Assembly: GCF_021245735.1 (NCBI RefSeq)
Contig: NZ_JAJISB010000022.1
Location: 1 to 64,000, forward strand
Reading direction: 5' to 3'
DNA length: 64,000 bases
Source of the DNA: Brevibacillus daliensis
GTDB taxonomy: Bacteria; Bacillota; Bacilli; Brevibacillales; Brevibacillaceae
Shown here in pieces: positions 26,783 through 35,731 of the stretch (position 1 is the first letter of the stretch; every line of letters begins with the position of its first letter). The notes beneath the pieces are model-generated. The model was not told the origin of the DNA. It did not search any database and saw nothing but the letters and a program-made list of their open reading frames with translations. The translations under genes were made by a program, and so were the position numbers.

Positions 26783-26956
26783 TTACAATTTACCTTCTAC
26801 TTTCATTTTAACTAATTGATTAATAACCCCAATAATTACAATGACACCAGCTATAATCCAGAACTCTGTAACAGTAATGATGCCTGCTAACTGAAAAAAG
26901 AATGCGACCATCGGCATCGCCAAAAGTAAGAGGTGTATGATCTGAATAATTTTCAT
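26783..26956 (-). CDS. 57-aa membrane protein
   Basis: Starts MKIIQIIHLLLLAMPMVAFF with AGGAG 9 nt upstream; a second helix (FWIIAGVIVIIGVINQLV) is followed by a basic tail KMKVEGKL. Same layout as the 55-aa protein 33 bp downstream. Function unknown. Confidence 0.65.
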   Translation of the reverse strand: MKIIQIIHLLLLAMPMVAFFFQLAGIITVTEFWIIAGVIVIIGVINQLVKMKVEGKL

Positions 26957-27279
26957 GTCTGGTCACTCTCCTATTTTCATTTTTTAAAGGGCAATTCCTT
27001 TCATTGTAATCCAGATAGACTGCTTTTGTTATGACTCCGAAGAGTGGCATTCTACTATTAATATTATCAGAATGAGATTCATACACAAGGAAAACTGCTT
27101 GTTTTATCCCTTCTTTTTCGCTTCTGCATTTTTTTGTCTCTATAATAAAGAAATGTATCAATAAGTTAATTTTTATTTACAATAATATACATTCTATATA
27201 AAATAATCATATAGTATTTTTAAAATTTTGTCTCAAAGCATGTAAAAGGTCATGAAAGTGTTAACTTAGGGGGATAAGT
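26957..27279. other. Spacer between divergent small-protein and receptor genes
   Basis: AT-rich, no convincing gene. The open frame on the minus strand (26820-27161) is read against the two small membrane genes and has no family resemblance. It should hold the promoter of RRNPP module 2; no clear operator palindrome is seen. Confidence 0.4.
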
Positions 27280-28557
27280 ATGATAGAAAATCTTACCTTC
27301 AAGACGATCGGGGACATAATCAGAGAAAAAAGAAGCAAGGTAGACATTAGCTTGTCTGAATTAGCGCGATTAGCAGGAGTTAGTAAGAGTGTCATCTTTA
27401 AGATTGAATCGGGCGACACAAAACGTCCAGAGTTAAGTACAGTAAAAGCACTGATTACTCCACTGCAAATTACATTTGAAGAAGTTATTACATGTTATAT
27501 CGAAGTGGAAAATCGCACAGATGTCCTACTAGAATTCTTATCAGAAGCGATTAATGCACATAATATCTCGTTAATTGAGAATATTGCAAAAAAATATCTA
27601 GAATCTTGTCGTGAGGACACTTACACCCAACTAGAGTCTTTATACAATCTTGTCATTGTCTCTACAAATGATGACGTTACATTATCGCTTGCTAACGTTA
27701 TTAGCAAATATTCAAGGCAACACGGTGTACCTCTATACATGGCGAAAGGGTTATACCAAACTTTCATTATTAAATGCCAAGATTTAAAGTTGCAAGAGGA
27801 GTCTTTTAAATTAGGTGAAGAAATTCTAAATTATTTAGATTTTTTAGGCAAGGAAAATAAAGTGAAGTTTCTATATCAAATGACATTTCAAGCTCATGCT
27901 ATTGAAAAATATGAAAAATGTGTTGAACTTGGAAAGATGGGGCTGTTAGAAGATGAAACAGAAAACGAAGAGAAAGAGAGGGTCGCACTAGCAATTTGTA
28001 ACTCTTTCTTCCGTTTAAATAACTACTTGGAGCTTGAACAACATTTGCAAGAGTATGAGAGACTAGGTTATCGTTTTATTATCAATGGTGCTAAATACTT
28101 ACGTACAATAGCTATGTCAAGGATGGGAGAGTATGAAAAAGCAATCCCATTACTAAAAGAGCTGGTGGAGGAAGCCACAGACAACCAACGATTGCACCGA
28201 GTTAATCAATTACTAGAAGCGCTGGTTGCAGTTAACGACATGTCTTCTCTAAAGGCAATCTTAGATCAAGAGGAAAGAAATACTTTTGTCAGATTATATA
28301 CTCCTTATAAATACACAGAGTTAGGTAATTATTATAAGTACAAAGCGAAATATCTTGTTGCTAGCGGACATTTTGAAGAGGGGATTAATACTTGTCTCAT
28401 AGCTATGGATTGTTTTGTTAAAATTAATTCATTGCCACAGATAGCAGAAGTTTCAAATAATATATTCTCATTTTATTGCGCTAAAGATAGAGAATTAGAA
28501 TTAAATATTCTGAAAAAACTGAAAGAAGTATATAATATATTTAATGAAAGCAACTAA
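27280..28557 (+). CDS. RRNPP-type quorum-sensing receptor (HTH + TPR), module 2
   Basis: 425 aa, same architecture as the receptor at 9.8 kb: XRE-type HTH at about 12-66 (ISLSELARLAGVSKSVIFKIESGDTKRP) and then TPR-like helical repeats. The two are paralogues along the full length, with matching stretches such as MAKGLYQTF against LAKGLYHSY, yet are diverged enough to recognise different peptides. GGGGGAT precedes the ATG. A pre-pheromone gene follows 14 bp downstream. Expected to be a cytoplasmic DNA-binding regulator switched by the imported peptide. Confidence 0.87.
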   Translation: MIENLTFKTIGDIIREKRSKVDISLSELARLAGVSKSVIFKIESGDTKRPELSTVKALITPLQITFEEVITCYIEVENRTDVLLEFLSEAINAHNISLIENIAKKYLESCREDTYTQLESLYNLVIVSTNDDVTLSLANVISKYSRQHGVPLYMAKGLYQTFIIKCQDLKLQEESFKLGEEILNYLDFLGKENKVKFLYQMTFQAHAIEKYEKCVELGKMGLLEDETENEEKERVALAICNSFFRLNNYLELEQHLQEYERLGYRFIINGAKYLRTIAMSRMGEYEKAIPLLKELVEEATDNQRLHRVNQLLEALVAVNDMSSLKAILDQEERNTFVRLYTPYKYTELGNYYKYKAKYLVASGHFEEGINTCLIAMDCFVKINSLPQIAEVSNNIFSFYCAKDRELELNILKKLKEVYNIFNESN

Positions 28558-28571
28558 AGGAGGAATAAGCT

Positions 28572-28703
28572 ATGGGTAAGCATTATATTGTTCTGACTCT
28601 TTTGACATTGACTTTGTTCAGCTCATCGTTTAATGTAACTAATCTAAGCACAGTCCATTCTCCAAATGGAGTGCAACCATATTGCGAAGACCCTCAAGGG
28701 TAA
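28572..28703 (+). CDS. Pre-pheromone peptide of RRNPP module 2
   Basis: 43 aa, GGAGGA upstream of the ATG. Basic N terminus MGKH, hydrophobic core YIVLTLLTLTLFSSSF, then a polar tail ending VQPYCEDPQG. It has the same genetic position as the module 1 peptide, and both tails contain an acidic residue followed by DP near the C terminus (DADPGW against CEDPQG). A cysteine is present in the tail, unlike module 1. The active peptide is probably in the last 5-10 residues. Confidence 0.72.
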   Translation: MGKHYIVLTLLTLTLFSSSFNVTNLSTVHSPNGVQPYCEDPQG

Positions 28704-28736
28704 TTTTTTTGGTTACCGTACTTTTTGCTTATTTGG

Positions 28737-28762
28737 AATAGGGGGCGTAATTGCCTCCTATT
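28737..28762 (+). terminator. Terminator of RRNPP module 2
   Basis: AATAGGGGGC pairs with GCCTCCTATT (one G-U) around a 6-nt loop, followed by TTTTAAT. The stretch up to 28945 holds no supported gene. Confidence 0.6.
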
Positions 28763-28945
28763 TTAATATTTCATTGGGTTCGATAATATATCTTCTGTAA
28801 AATAATCACAAAAATTTCTATTGGAAAATTATTGGGACAAGTAATGCTGGGACTGAATATAGAAATAAAAAGCATATTTCAACAACTTCTCCTGCTAAAA
28901 GGGATTGTGAGACTATTACTGTCACTCCCGTCCTTATTCAAAAAA

Positions 28946-29323
28946 TTATTTGGAAGTGATTCGTATAAAATACCCATCTGGATCTACGATTTTAAAACCT
29001 CTCATGTCCCACGAGTACTCTTCAATTTCAACCTCAATCGGATAATTATTTTCTCGACAGCGCTCATATACTTCCTCTAGTAGATCTACAACTATGATTA
29101 ATTCAAAACCATTACCTCTACTCGTATTTCTTTCTGTGTGTGTAAAATAATGATTTTCTCCTAGAATTGAATCAGAAGTAACTAGTAAAGAAAAGCAATC
29201 ATAATTAAACCGACCACATACTTCATTTCTACCAAACAGCTCTAACCCTATTATCTGTTGGTAGAATTGTAGAGATTTTTCAATATCCTTCACGTACAAT
29301 TCATTTCTGAATACGATCCCCAT
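28946..29323 (-). CDS. VOC (glyoxalase/bleomycin-resistance/dioxygenase) family protein
   Basis: 125 aa, a single VOC unit: opening MGIVFRNELYVKDIEKSLQF, FYQQIIGLELFGR and the closing DMRGFKIVDPDGYFIRI with the conserved metal-site Glu neighbourhood. GAGGAGTG precedes the ATG. Such proteins act as small metal-dependent enzymes or drug-binding resistance proteins; the substrate cannot be told. Single gene. Confidence 0.85.
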   Translation of the reverse strand: MGIVFRNELYVKDIEKSLQFYQQIIGLELFGRNEVCGRFNYDCFSLLVTSDSILGENHYFTHTERNTSRGNGFELIIVVDLLEEVYERCRENNYPIEVEIEEYSWDMRGFKIVDPDGYFIRITSK

Positions 29324-29444
29324 TTATACATCACTCCTCTATTTCTCTCACTTACCTAGCCAGAATTCGAGTAGCGAATCTGTAATAAAAGAAGCCTCAA
29401 ACCTTCTTCTCCCCCTCGTTTAAAACTGTTTTAGTAATTATGAA

Positions 29445-29492
29445 AATGGCACACTCTCTCAGGACCATTCATTCCAAAGGGGGTGTGCCATT
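29445..29492 (-). terminator. Terminator after the MalY-type gene
   Basis: AATGGCACAC and GTGTGCCATT form a perfect 10-bp stem with a long loop; T-rich on both sides, so it may serve both strands. Confidence 0.7.
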
Positions 29493-29536
29493 CTCTTTCT
29501 TTATTCACTAAACTTGTATGCCATGTCTTCGGAAGA

Positions 29537-30721
29537 TCAGGATGGTAGCTTACCTTTGATTTTTTCCAGATAGCTTTGATGAATCAAATGCAAGGCATCC
29601 ATTAAGACAGCTTTCGTGCATGCGACATTGATTCTGACGAAACCTTTTCCTGCATCACCATACATATCTCCTCTATTAACTGCCACTCCAGCAGATTGAA
29701 AGAAAGAATGTAACTCATCGTTATCCATGTTCCACGCCCGCATATCCAGCCACATCAGATATGTGGCATTCGGTTCAATCATAGTGATCTCAGGCATATT
29801 TTCTTGGAGAAATTCTCTTAGGTAACCTACATTCTGCCAGATATATGCCACCATCTCGTCCGTATATTGAGCTCCATGTGTATACGCAGCAATATGAGCG
29901 AAACCACCTAGCATATTAAATTCAAAGTGATGTTTAACAACAACTTGCTTAAACATCGTATGAATCTCCTCATTAGGAATGATCACATAAGATGTATAGA
30001 GTCCATTTGTATTAAAGGTTTTTCCCCCAGAATTAATCGTGGCACAGTTCATTGCCACCTCTTCTGACAGGGTGATAAATGGGATATGCTGTTGCCCGTT
30101 AAACAGAATGTCACTATGAGCTTCATCGCTAATGACAAAAACGTGATGCTGATTACAGATATCGGCGATCTTTTCAAGGTCTTCTCTTGACCAAGCATGT
30201 CCGATTGGATTATGAGGATTACATAACACCAAAATTTTGGTCTTCGGATCGGCAGCCTTTTTCTCAAGATCTTCATAATCGATGTGGTATTTGTTATCCG
30301 CTAACACCAGCGTATTTTCGAGAACATTCCGCTCATTACGGGTGATAATATTTTTGAAGTTGAAATAAACAGGAGGCTGAATGATGATATTATCTCCTGG
30401 ATCTGTAAGAGCCTCAAGAAACATTTTCACTGCAACAATTAGACCAGGAGTATAACTTGTCCATTCAGGTAGTACGACTGTATTGTGTCGTTTTTGATAC
30501 CAGTTAGAAATAGACTGAGCGAATTCAGCTGGCTGTATTCCATATCCAAAAACCCCGCTTGATGCTCTCGATGCTACAGCATCAACCACTTCTTGAGGTG
30601 GATGATAATCAGTATCTGCGACACCTAATGGATAACGTACATCTTTTCCTTCCTGATCCCATTTATAATGATGGCTGTTCTTACAATTGAATGGAATATC
30701 AAAGTTATACTGATTCAACAC
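29537..30721 (-). CDS. MalY/PatB-type PLP-dependent C-S lyase/aminotransferase
   Basis: 394 aa, fold-type I PLP enzyme. Signature ILCNPHNPIGHAWSREDL, ISDEAHSDILF and the PLP-lysine region NSGGKTFNTNGL; ends with GFVRINVACTKAVL. This subgroup cleaves cystathionine or other cysteine conjugates and also transaminates (MalY, PatB/PatA-type). Start GTG 30721 with GGAG at good spacing. Monocistronic. It precedes the thiamine region divergently, but nothing in the sequence connects the two. Confidence 0.9.
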   Translation of the reverse strand: MLNQYNFDIPFNCKNSHHYKWDQEGKDVRYPLGVADTDYHPPQEVVDAVASRASSGVFGYGIQPAEFAQSISNWYQKRHNTVVLPEWTSYTPGLIVAVKMFLEALTDPGDNIIIQPPVYFNFKNIITRNERNVLENTLVLADNKYHIDYEDLEKKAADPKTKILVLCNPHNPIGHAWSREDLEKIADICNQHHVFVISDEAHSDILFNGQQHIPFITLSEEVAMNCATINSGGKTFNTNGLYTSYVIIPNEEIHTMFKQVVVKHHFEFNMLGGFAHIAAYTHGAQYTDEMVAYIWQNVGYLREFLQENMPEITMIEPNATYLMWLDMRAWNMDNDELHSFFQSAGVAVNRGDMYGDAGKGFVRINVACTKAVLMDALHLIHQSYLEKIKGKLPS

Positions 30722-30914
30722 GGGCCACTCCTTTATTATTTCTATATAATCTGAATAAAAAACGACTTACCCTATCTTGATATATATCTGAACCTTCTGT
30801 AATTAAAATATATCACATTTTATCAAAGCGAATGTATCAGATTAGACGAAATAGTTGATCTCCCTCTCATCATAGTGTTATGATTTTGATTAATAGAACA
30901 TGTACCATTTTTTG

Positions 30915-31003
30915 CGGGGGGACCATTTTTGGTTGAGAAGGTTTAAACCTGACCCTTAGAACCTGTCAGTTAACACTGTTGTAGGGAAGCGAATCAAGAT
31001 ACT
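30915..31003 (+). ncRNA. TPP riboswitch aptamer 1
   Basis: Contains the THI-box landmarks GTTGAGA, ACCCTTAGAACCTG and GTAGGGAAGC in the right order. Together with the copy at 31092 it forms a tandem pair upstream of thiD-thiM. Binding of thiamine pyrophosphate is expected to favour the following terminator. Confidence 0.92.
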
Positions 31004-31025
31004 CTTTCGTTTTTAAGCGAGTTCG

Positions 31026-31063
31026 AGTGCCTCCCTATTGAAAATCGGGTGGCACTTTTTTTA
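31026..31063 (+). terminator. Expression-platform terminator of TPP riboswitch 1
   Basis: AGTGCC...GGCACT stem with an inner CCC/GGG pairing, then seven or more T. Confidence 0.88.
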
Positions 31064-31091
31064 GTTATTTCACAAGTAAATACCTGATATA

Positions 31092-31180
31092 GCGGGGGGA
31101 CCAATTCTGGTTGAGAAGGTTTAAACCTGACCCTTAGAACCTGTCAGTTAACACTGTCGTAGGGAAGCGAATCAAGATAC
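31092..31180 (+). ncRNA. TPP riboswitch aptamer 2
   Basis: Nearly identical to aptamer 1: over about 93 nt I count only a few differences, all but one in the CCATTTTTGG/CCAATTCTGG stem-loop. Same GTTGAGA, ACCCTTAGAACCTG and GTAGGGAAGC landmarks. It controls the second terminator. Confidence 0.92.
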
Positions 31181-31196
31181 TCTTACTGTATCTGAT

Positions 31197-31234
31197 AAAA
31201 AGGTGCTTGCCATACTCGGCAGCACCTTTTTTCA
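31197..31234 (+). terminator. Expression-platform terminator of TPP riboswitch 2
   Basis: AAAGGTGCTTGCC pairs with GGCAGCACCTTT, followed by T6. Confidence 0.88.
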
Positions 31235-31271
31235 TTTATACACAAATTATGCGAACCCAAGAGAGGAATGA

Positions 31272-32096
31272 TTGAACATGAAAAAAGCATTAACCATTGC
31301 CGGTTCTGATTGTAGCGGCGGGGCAGGTATACAAGCAGATGTAAAAACATTTTCTGCTCATGGCGTTTTTGGAATGAGCGTCATCGTTTCAGTAGTAGCT
31401 GAGAATACCAGTCGAGTTATTGATATTCAGGACGTCACACCTGACATGATAAAAAAACAGATTGACGCTATTTTTGAGGATATTGAGGTAGATGCTGTTA
31501 AAATCGGGATGCTGTCTCAACCAGCTTGCATGGAGGCCGTTGCTGATAAGCTAAAAGAATACAAACCACAAAATATTGTAGTTGATCCGGTCATGTATGC
31601 GAAAAACGGATGTGCTCTCATGAATCCTGATGCCATTGATACGTTGATACAAGAAATCATTCCACTCGCCGATCTTATTACACCCAATATCCCAGAAGCA
31701 GAAAAAATTGCTGGCATACCTATACATTCCACTGCCGATATGGAACAAGCAGCCAAGCTCATTTATCAGATGGGTCCAAAATACGTGCTTGTGAAAGGTG
31801 GTCATGCCGACGGGGACGCCCTCGATATTTTATATGATGGTGAACAGTTTTTTTATGTAAGCTCTGAGAGAATACATACCAAGAATACACATGGAACAGG
31901 TTGCACCTATTCCTCTGCAATCGCCGCCAATCTGGCATTGGGAATGAATATGCAAACCGCCCTTGAACAAGCCAAGCATTATGTGACCACGGCTATTAGA
32001 CACGCCTTGCCAATTGGAAAGGGACATGGTCCGACACATCATTTTTATGAGCTGTATAAAAACGGACTATCAACAGGGGGAAACATGCATGAATAA
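31272..32096 (+). CDS. thiD: Hydroxymethylpyrimidine/phosphomethylpyrimidine kinase ThiD
   Basis: 274 aa. Ribokinase-like fold with the family start KALTIAGSDCSGGAGIQADVKT and the ATP/anion-hole motif THGTGCTYSSAIAANLA. It phosphorylates HMP to HMP-P and HMP-PP for thiamine synthesis and salvage. TTG 31272 is taken as the start (GAGAGG 5 nt upstream, and the resulting MNMKKAL matches Bacillus ThiD); the ATG at 31278 is the alternative. First gene under the tandem TPP riboswitches. Confidence 0.94.
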   Translation: MNMKKALTIAGSDCSGGAGIQADVKTFSAHGVFGMSVIVSVVAENTSRVIDIQDVTPDMIKKQIDAIFEDIEVDAVKIGMLSQPACMEAVADKLKEYKPQNIVVDPVMYAKNGCALMNPDAIDTLIQEIIPLADLITPNIPEAEKIAGIPIHSTADMEQAAKLIYQMGPKYVLVKGGHADGDALDILYDGEQFFYVSSERIHTKNTHGTGCTYSSAIAANLALGMNMQTALEQAKHYVTTAIRHALPIGKGHGPTHHFYELYKNGLSTGGNMHE

Positions 32097-32925
32097 CAGC
32101 ATAATAGTTGAAGTAGGAGAATTATTAGACGAGGTACGTTCCCAAAATCCATTGGTCCACCACATTACCAATTATGTCACCGTTAACGACTGTGCCAATA
32201 TTACTCTTGCTATCGGTGCGTCTCCTATTATGGCGGATGATATCGGGGAAGCAGCCAGCATTACTTCCATTTCCTCTTCCTTTGTCATCAATATTGGGAC
32301 TTTGAATACAAGAACAATTGAATCCATGATCGCCTCAGGTAAAAAAGCAAACGAACTGAATATCCCGGTTATTTTTGATCCAGTAGGTGCAGGTGTATCT
32401 GAGCTTCGAAACCAGACCGTGGCGGCAATCCTGGACCAGGTTACAATTAGTGTCTTACGAGGAAATATCTCTGAAATCGGATATATCAATGGATCAGAGA
32501 CCACTATAAAAGGTGTAGATGCTTCCGAATCAGATAGGCAAGCTGGTTCTCAGAATGGAATTGCAATCGCTAAAAATATAGCGAATCAACTAAACTGCGT
32601 GGTTGTCATTACGGGTGAAACCGATATTGTAACGGATGGGAATAGAGTGTTCACGATAAATAATGGTCATAGCATGCTTGCCAATGTAACCGGGACGGGC
32701 TGTATGAGCGCTTCCTTGATTGGCGCATTCTGTGGAGCTACTACTACCGCTGACTATTTACCAGCAGCGATTGGCGGGACTCTTTCCATGGGTCTTGCTG
32801 GTGAGATTTCTTATGAAAAGGTTGGTCATACAGGAAGTGGTAGTTTTCATATCGGGATTATTGATGCCATCAGCAAGCTGGATGCCATGACAATGATGGA
32901 CAGAGCAGATGTAAGTGAAGCCTAA
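32089..32925 (+). CDS. thiM: Hydroxyethylthiazole kinase ThiM
   Basis: 278 aa from ATG 32089, which overlaps the end of thiD by 8 nt; a longer frame from 32014 would run deep into thiD. QNPLVHHITNYVTVNDCANI, VIFDPVGAG and TGTGCMSASLIGAF are the ThiM signatures. It phosphorylates the thiazole alcohol THZ, so the pair salvages both thiamine halves. No thiE or tenA in the window. Confidence 0.94.
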   Translation: MNNSIIVEVGELLDEVRSQNPLVHHITNYVTVNDCANITLAIGASPIMADDIGEAASITSISSSFVINIGTLNTRTIESMIASGKKANELNIPVIFDPVGAGVSELRNQTVAAILDQVTISVLRGNISEIGYINGSETTIKGVDASESDRQAGSQNGIAIAKNIANQLNCVVVITGETDIVTDGNRVFTINNGHSMLANVTGTGCMSASLIGAFCGATTTADYLPAAIGGTLSMGLAGEISYEKVGHTGSGSFHIGIIDAISKLDAMTMMDRADVSEA

Positions 32926-32953
32926 CTAGTAAATAATGCAATAAGGAATAGAT

Positions 32954-32998
32954 GTAAAAAAGAGCCTTTTTTATTGTAATATACCGGCTCTTTTTTAC
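32954..32998 (+). terminator. Terminator after thiM
   Basis: GTAAAAAAGAGCC pairs perfectly with GGCTCTTTTTTAC. Confidence 0.9.
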
Positions 32999-33052
32999 TT
33001 CCTTCAGTAGATTAATACAATAATAATGAGCAAATTAGTTATCACCGTTCTG

Positions 33053-33595
33053 TTAATCTGGGCGTAATTTTAATAGAATGCTGTCAGAGATATCCTCCGA
33101 TTCATTATCAATTTTTACGGCGCCATTGTTTTTAATTAACTCTATTTTCCCATTATGTGTTTCTTCTATTACCTCTTTTTCAGAAGTAGGGGTGAATGTC
33201 AGTGTAAAACTATAATCTATGGTGAAGTTGTTGTTATTTTTTTCATCTACTATAATTTTTTCGATAGTTACATCTTTTACTATTACTTTGTAATTTGCAT
33301 CTGCAGCAGTAGTTGCGTATTGAGCTCTACGATCAATAATAAATCGTAAGTGTTCTTCTTCAGTTAAAAAAGATGCTGCTTTTTCGTTTCTTTTATCTAT
33401 GTATGCAAATGTTGCTTCTTGCGTATCGAGTGTAGTAAATTCTTTTGGGTCATCCATCTGATATTTGATTTTTTGATAATCCTTAATGAGTTGCTTGGCT
33501 TGTTGATCTGATATCTGTCCAGTACTACAACCAAAGAGCATTAGTGAAAAACCAAAAAACACAACTAACATTGTTAGTTTTTTTGAGTTGTTCAT
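33053..33595 (-). CDS. Lipoprotein of unknown function
   Basis: 180 aa. Signal peptide with lysines at 5-6, a hydrophobic core and lipobox LFGC at about 20-23, so it is exported and lipid-anchored. The mature part has alternating charged and beta-prone stretches (NNFTIDYSFTLTFTPTSEKEVI) like NTF2-type or DUF4878-like lipoproteins, but no family is recognised with confidence. AAGGAG precedes the ATG. Monocistronic. Confidence 0.8.
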   Translation of the reverse strand: MNNSKKLTMLVVFFGFSLMLFGCSTGQISDQQAKQLIKDYQKIKYQMDDPKEFTTLDTQEATFAYIDKRNEKAASFLTEEEHLRFIIDRRAQYATTAADANYKVIVKDVTIEKIIVDEKNNNNFTIDYSFTLTFTPTSEKEVIEETHNGKIELIKNNGAVKIDNESEDISDSILLKLRPD

Positions 33596-33716
33596 TTAAT
33601 CACTCCTTATCATTTTTATCACCATTATACCTCAAACTTTTCGCTTCATTTACATTTAATAGAATTATTTGAAATATTTATATAAATTAGTTCCTCCAAA
33701 AAGAGTCTTCCGCTAT

Positions 33717-33748
33717 AAAAAGACTGCTTATCATGTAGCAAGCAGTCT
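33717..33748 (-). terminator. Terminator after the VTT-domain gene
   Basis: AGACTGCTT pairs with AAGCAGTCT; T run on the minus side. Confidence 0.82.
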
Positions 33749-33758
33749 CCTCCTATCA

Positions 33759-34364
33759 TCAATGCTGAAATCGATTCTCCAGTTTCTTTCCAGCTAGCCA
33801 TAGTAACCCGAAAGCAAACAAGGCAACTAGAATTCGCCAAGGTTGCTGAATAAAACCTTGCCAATCATGACCAATAAACGCCATCATAAAAACCATCACC
33901 GACTTACCAGCAATGAGTGAAATTACGAAGGTTCCAAAATTAACTTTACTAGCCCCAGAGGCAATGACTATTAGAGAAGAAGGAATGAATGGCAGACAAA
34001 ATATCAGAAATAGAGGTGTGAATCCTTTTTCTTCAATCCAATGCAAAAATTTTTGTCCACCTGGTAACTTCTTCTGGATAAAATCACCTAGCCGCCCACC
34101 AAACATTCGAGCAAGCCAAAACACGCTAACAGCTCCTAGACATACTCCAATCCACGAAAGAAAAAACCCCAGCCATAATCCATAAGCTGCCGCATTCCCC
34201 ATGACAAATACGATAAGTGGTAGAAACGGAAAAAATGACTCCAACAGTGGCAACAAGATTCCAGGTAATGGTCCAAGACTAGAATACTTTTGCAACCAAC
34301 CTTCCACTTGATGAATATCGATAGCTTGTATGAAACTCCAAAGGTTTTGAAGCCATTCAATCAT
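33759..34364 (-). CDS. VTT-domain (TVP38/DedA-type) membrane protein
   Basis: 201 aa, about five membrane segments. The segment LLPLLESFFPFLPLIVFVMGN followed by GFFLSWIGVCLGAVSVFWLAR and FLIFCLPFIPSSLIVIASGAS matches the SNARE-associated/VTT family. Some members flip or transport lipid carriers; the role of this one is unknown. AAAGGGGG precedes the ATG. Confidence 0.86.
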   Translation of the reverse strand: MIEWLQNLWSFIQAIDIHQVEGWLQKYSSLGPLPGILLPLLESFFPFLPLIVFVMGNAAAYGLWLGFFLSWIGVCLGAVSVFWLARMFGGRLGDFIQKKLPGGQKFLHWIEEKGFTPLFLIFCLPFIPSSLIVIASGASKVNFGTFVISLIAGKSVMVFMMAFIGHDWQGFIQQPWRILVALFAFGLLWLAGKKLENRFQH

Positions 34365-34596
34365 TGTTACTACCCCCTTTCACCAAAACAATTGTTCCGC
34401 TAACAATTATTCTTAGCTGTTTTCTCTACGTTCTTTCAATATTTTTTCTTTACATAAGTATAAACTATCTAGATCTATTTCTCCTATTTTTAAAGATACT
34501 CTCTTCCTTTATTTCCTAAAAGCTCATTATAATAACCTACCTACTATAAATATTTACATTAAAAAAGACGAATGTAACAAACAATGGTTTCTCTTA

Positions 34597-34620
34597 TAAG
34601 ATTTTCTTAAGAAAATCTTA
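34597..34620. promoter_or_regulatory. 24-nt perfect palindrome upstream of the DUF3885 gene
   Basis: TAAGATTTTCTT and its exact reverse complement AAGAAAATCTTA lie back to back with no loop, about 55 bp before a -10-like TATAAT (34674-34679). A dimeric repressor site is a fair guess. The rest of 34365-34708 is AT-rich and holds no gene. Confidence 0.45.
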
Positions 34621-34708
34621 AATTAAAGCTTTTTCTAATATATATTTTACTATGGTGAGCATTTTCTTTTTCATATAATATTAATTTTAAAAATGGGGTT
34701 CTGGAATT

Positions 34709-35410
34709 ATGGAATTAAGGGAATATCTAAATACTACTTTTCCACGATTAATCTTGAAGCCAAGCCTTTATCATCAATGGGATATAGGCATTCACTTTGA
34801 ATTCGCTAAAGGAATCTATCAGTTTAAGGATAATAATACTCTCAATCTCAACATGTTTCATCTTGTGTATAGTCAGGCGTTGTCTATTTTTAATTACCTT
34901 TTTTCCGAACAGGATGAGATTTTCCTTGTAACCAATGTTTATAATCGAAAAGACAATAAACATAGAATAAATCGGATAAAGGTTTACCATCGTTTTATTA
35001 AAAATAAAGATATAAGATTTCATTTAAGGCATCAGATTTTACCATACGTTTTCAACGATGATGAAGATGCTGACGAATATTACACTTCGCAGTTTTACTT
35101 AAAGTGTAGCAAACAAGATATACGGTACTCGTTACTAATTAAAGCAACTTGTAATGAAGATTTCCCATTGAAACCTAAATTAGGCGATAAAAATGGGGCA
35201 TATTATCCAGATGTATTTTTTATAAATGCCTCTAAAAATCTAATCCTTTTTATTTATGATGATAGAGGTTGCGAGGTCATTGCTAATAATATAGAAACCA
35301 TACGCCCATTATATAACCAGTACAACGATTGGATTGACAAGTATAATCGTGAAGAAATTGAACAACGTTTTAGTAACGGAAATGGTGTCATATCCACAAT
35401 AAGATCATAG
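34709..35410 (+). CDS. DUF3885 family protein
   Basis: 233 aa. The opening LREYLNTTFPRLILKPSLYHQWDIGIHFE and closing LFIYDDRGCEVIA...YNQYNDWIDKYNREEI are typical of DUF3885, a Bacillales family of cytoplasmic proteins often seen beside polymorphic-toxin loci; an immunity role has been suggested by context but not shown here. No toxin gene adjoins it. Ribosome site is weak (GGGGTT). Strong terminator follows. Confidence 0.75.
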   Translation: MELREYLNTTFPRLILKPSLYHQWDIGIHFEFAKGIYQFKDNNTLNLNMFHLVYSQALSIFNYLFSEQDEIFLVTNVYNRKDNKHRINRIKVYHRFIKNKDIRFHLRHQILPYVFNDDEDADEYYTSQFYLKCSKQDIRYSLLIKATCNEDFPLKPKLGDKNGAYYPDVFFINASKNLILFIYDDRGCEVIANNIETIRPLYNQYNDWIDKYNREEIEQRFSNGNGVISTIRS

Positions 35411-35473
35411 CCCGCCTGATTCGGTAGACTTGTAGGCATACTTGCTATCTAAATAAAGCAACTACATAATTAT

Positions 35474-35523
35474 AAAAAAGTCCAAACGTTATCCTAATAA
35501 AGTGATAACGTTTGGACTTTTTT
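35474..35523 (+). terminator. Terminator after the DUF3885 gene
   Basis: A 20-bp near-perfect stem AAGTCCAAACGTTATC...GATAACGTTTGGACTT with T run. Confidence 0.92.
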
Positions 35524-35731
35524 AATGTAAATTCGTATTAGTTTCATATTATCAGCTAAGGAAGGAGACAGTAAATAAAACCCATATCGGTACCCATTGT
35601 AATTTGATATCCCAACCATTGACTAATTGGATCATTTTATATACGAAATGATACTATTTAACTATGTAATGATGTTATACATATTTCTATCCCATGAATA
35701 CATTGATCGAACATCAGAGGAGAGAAAACAC

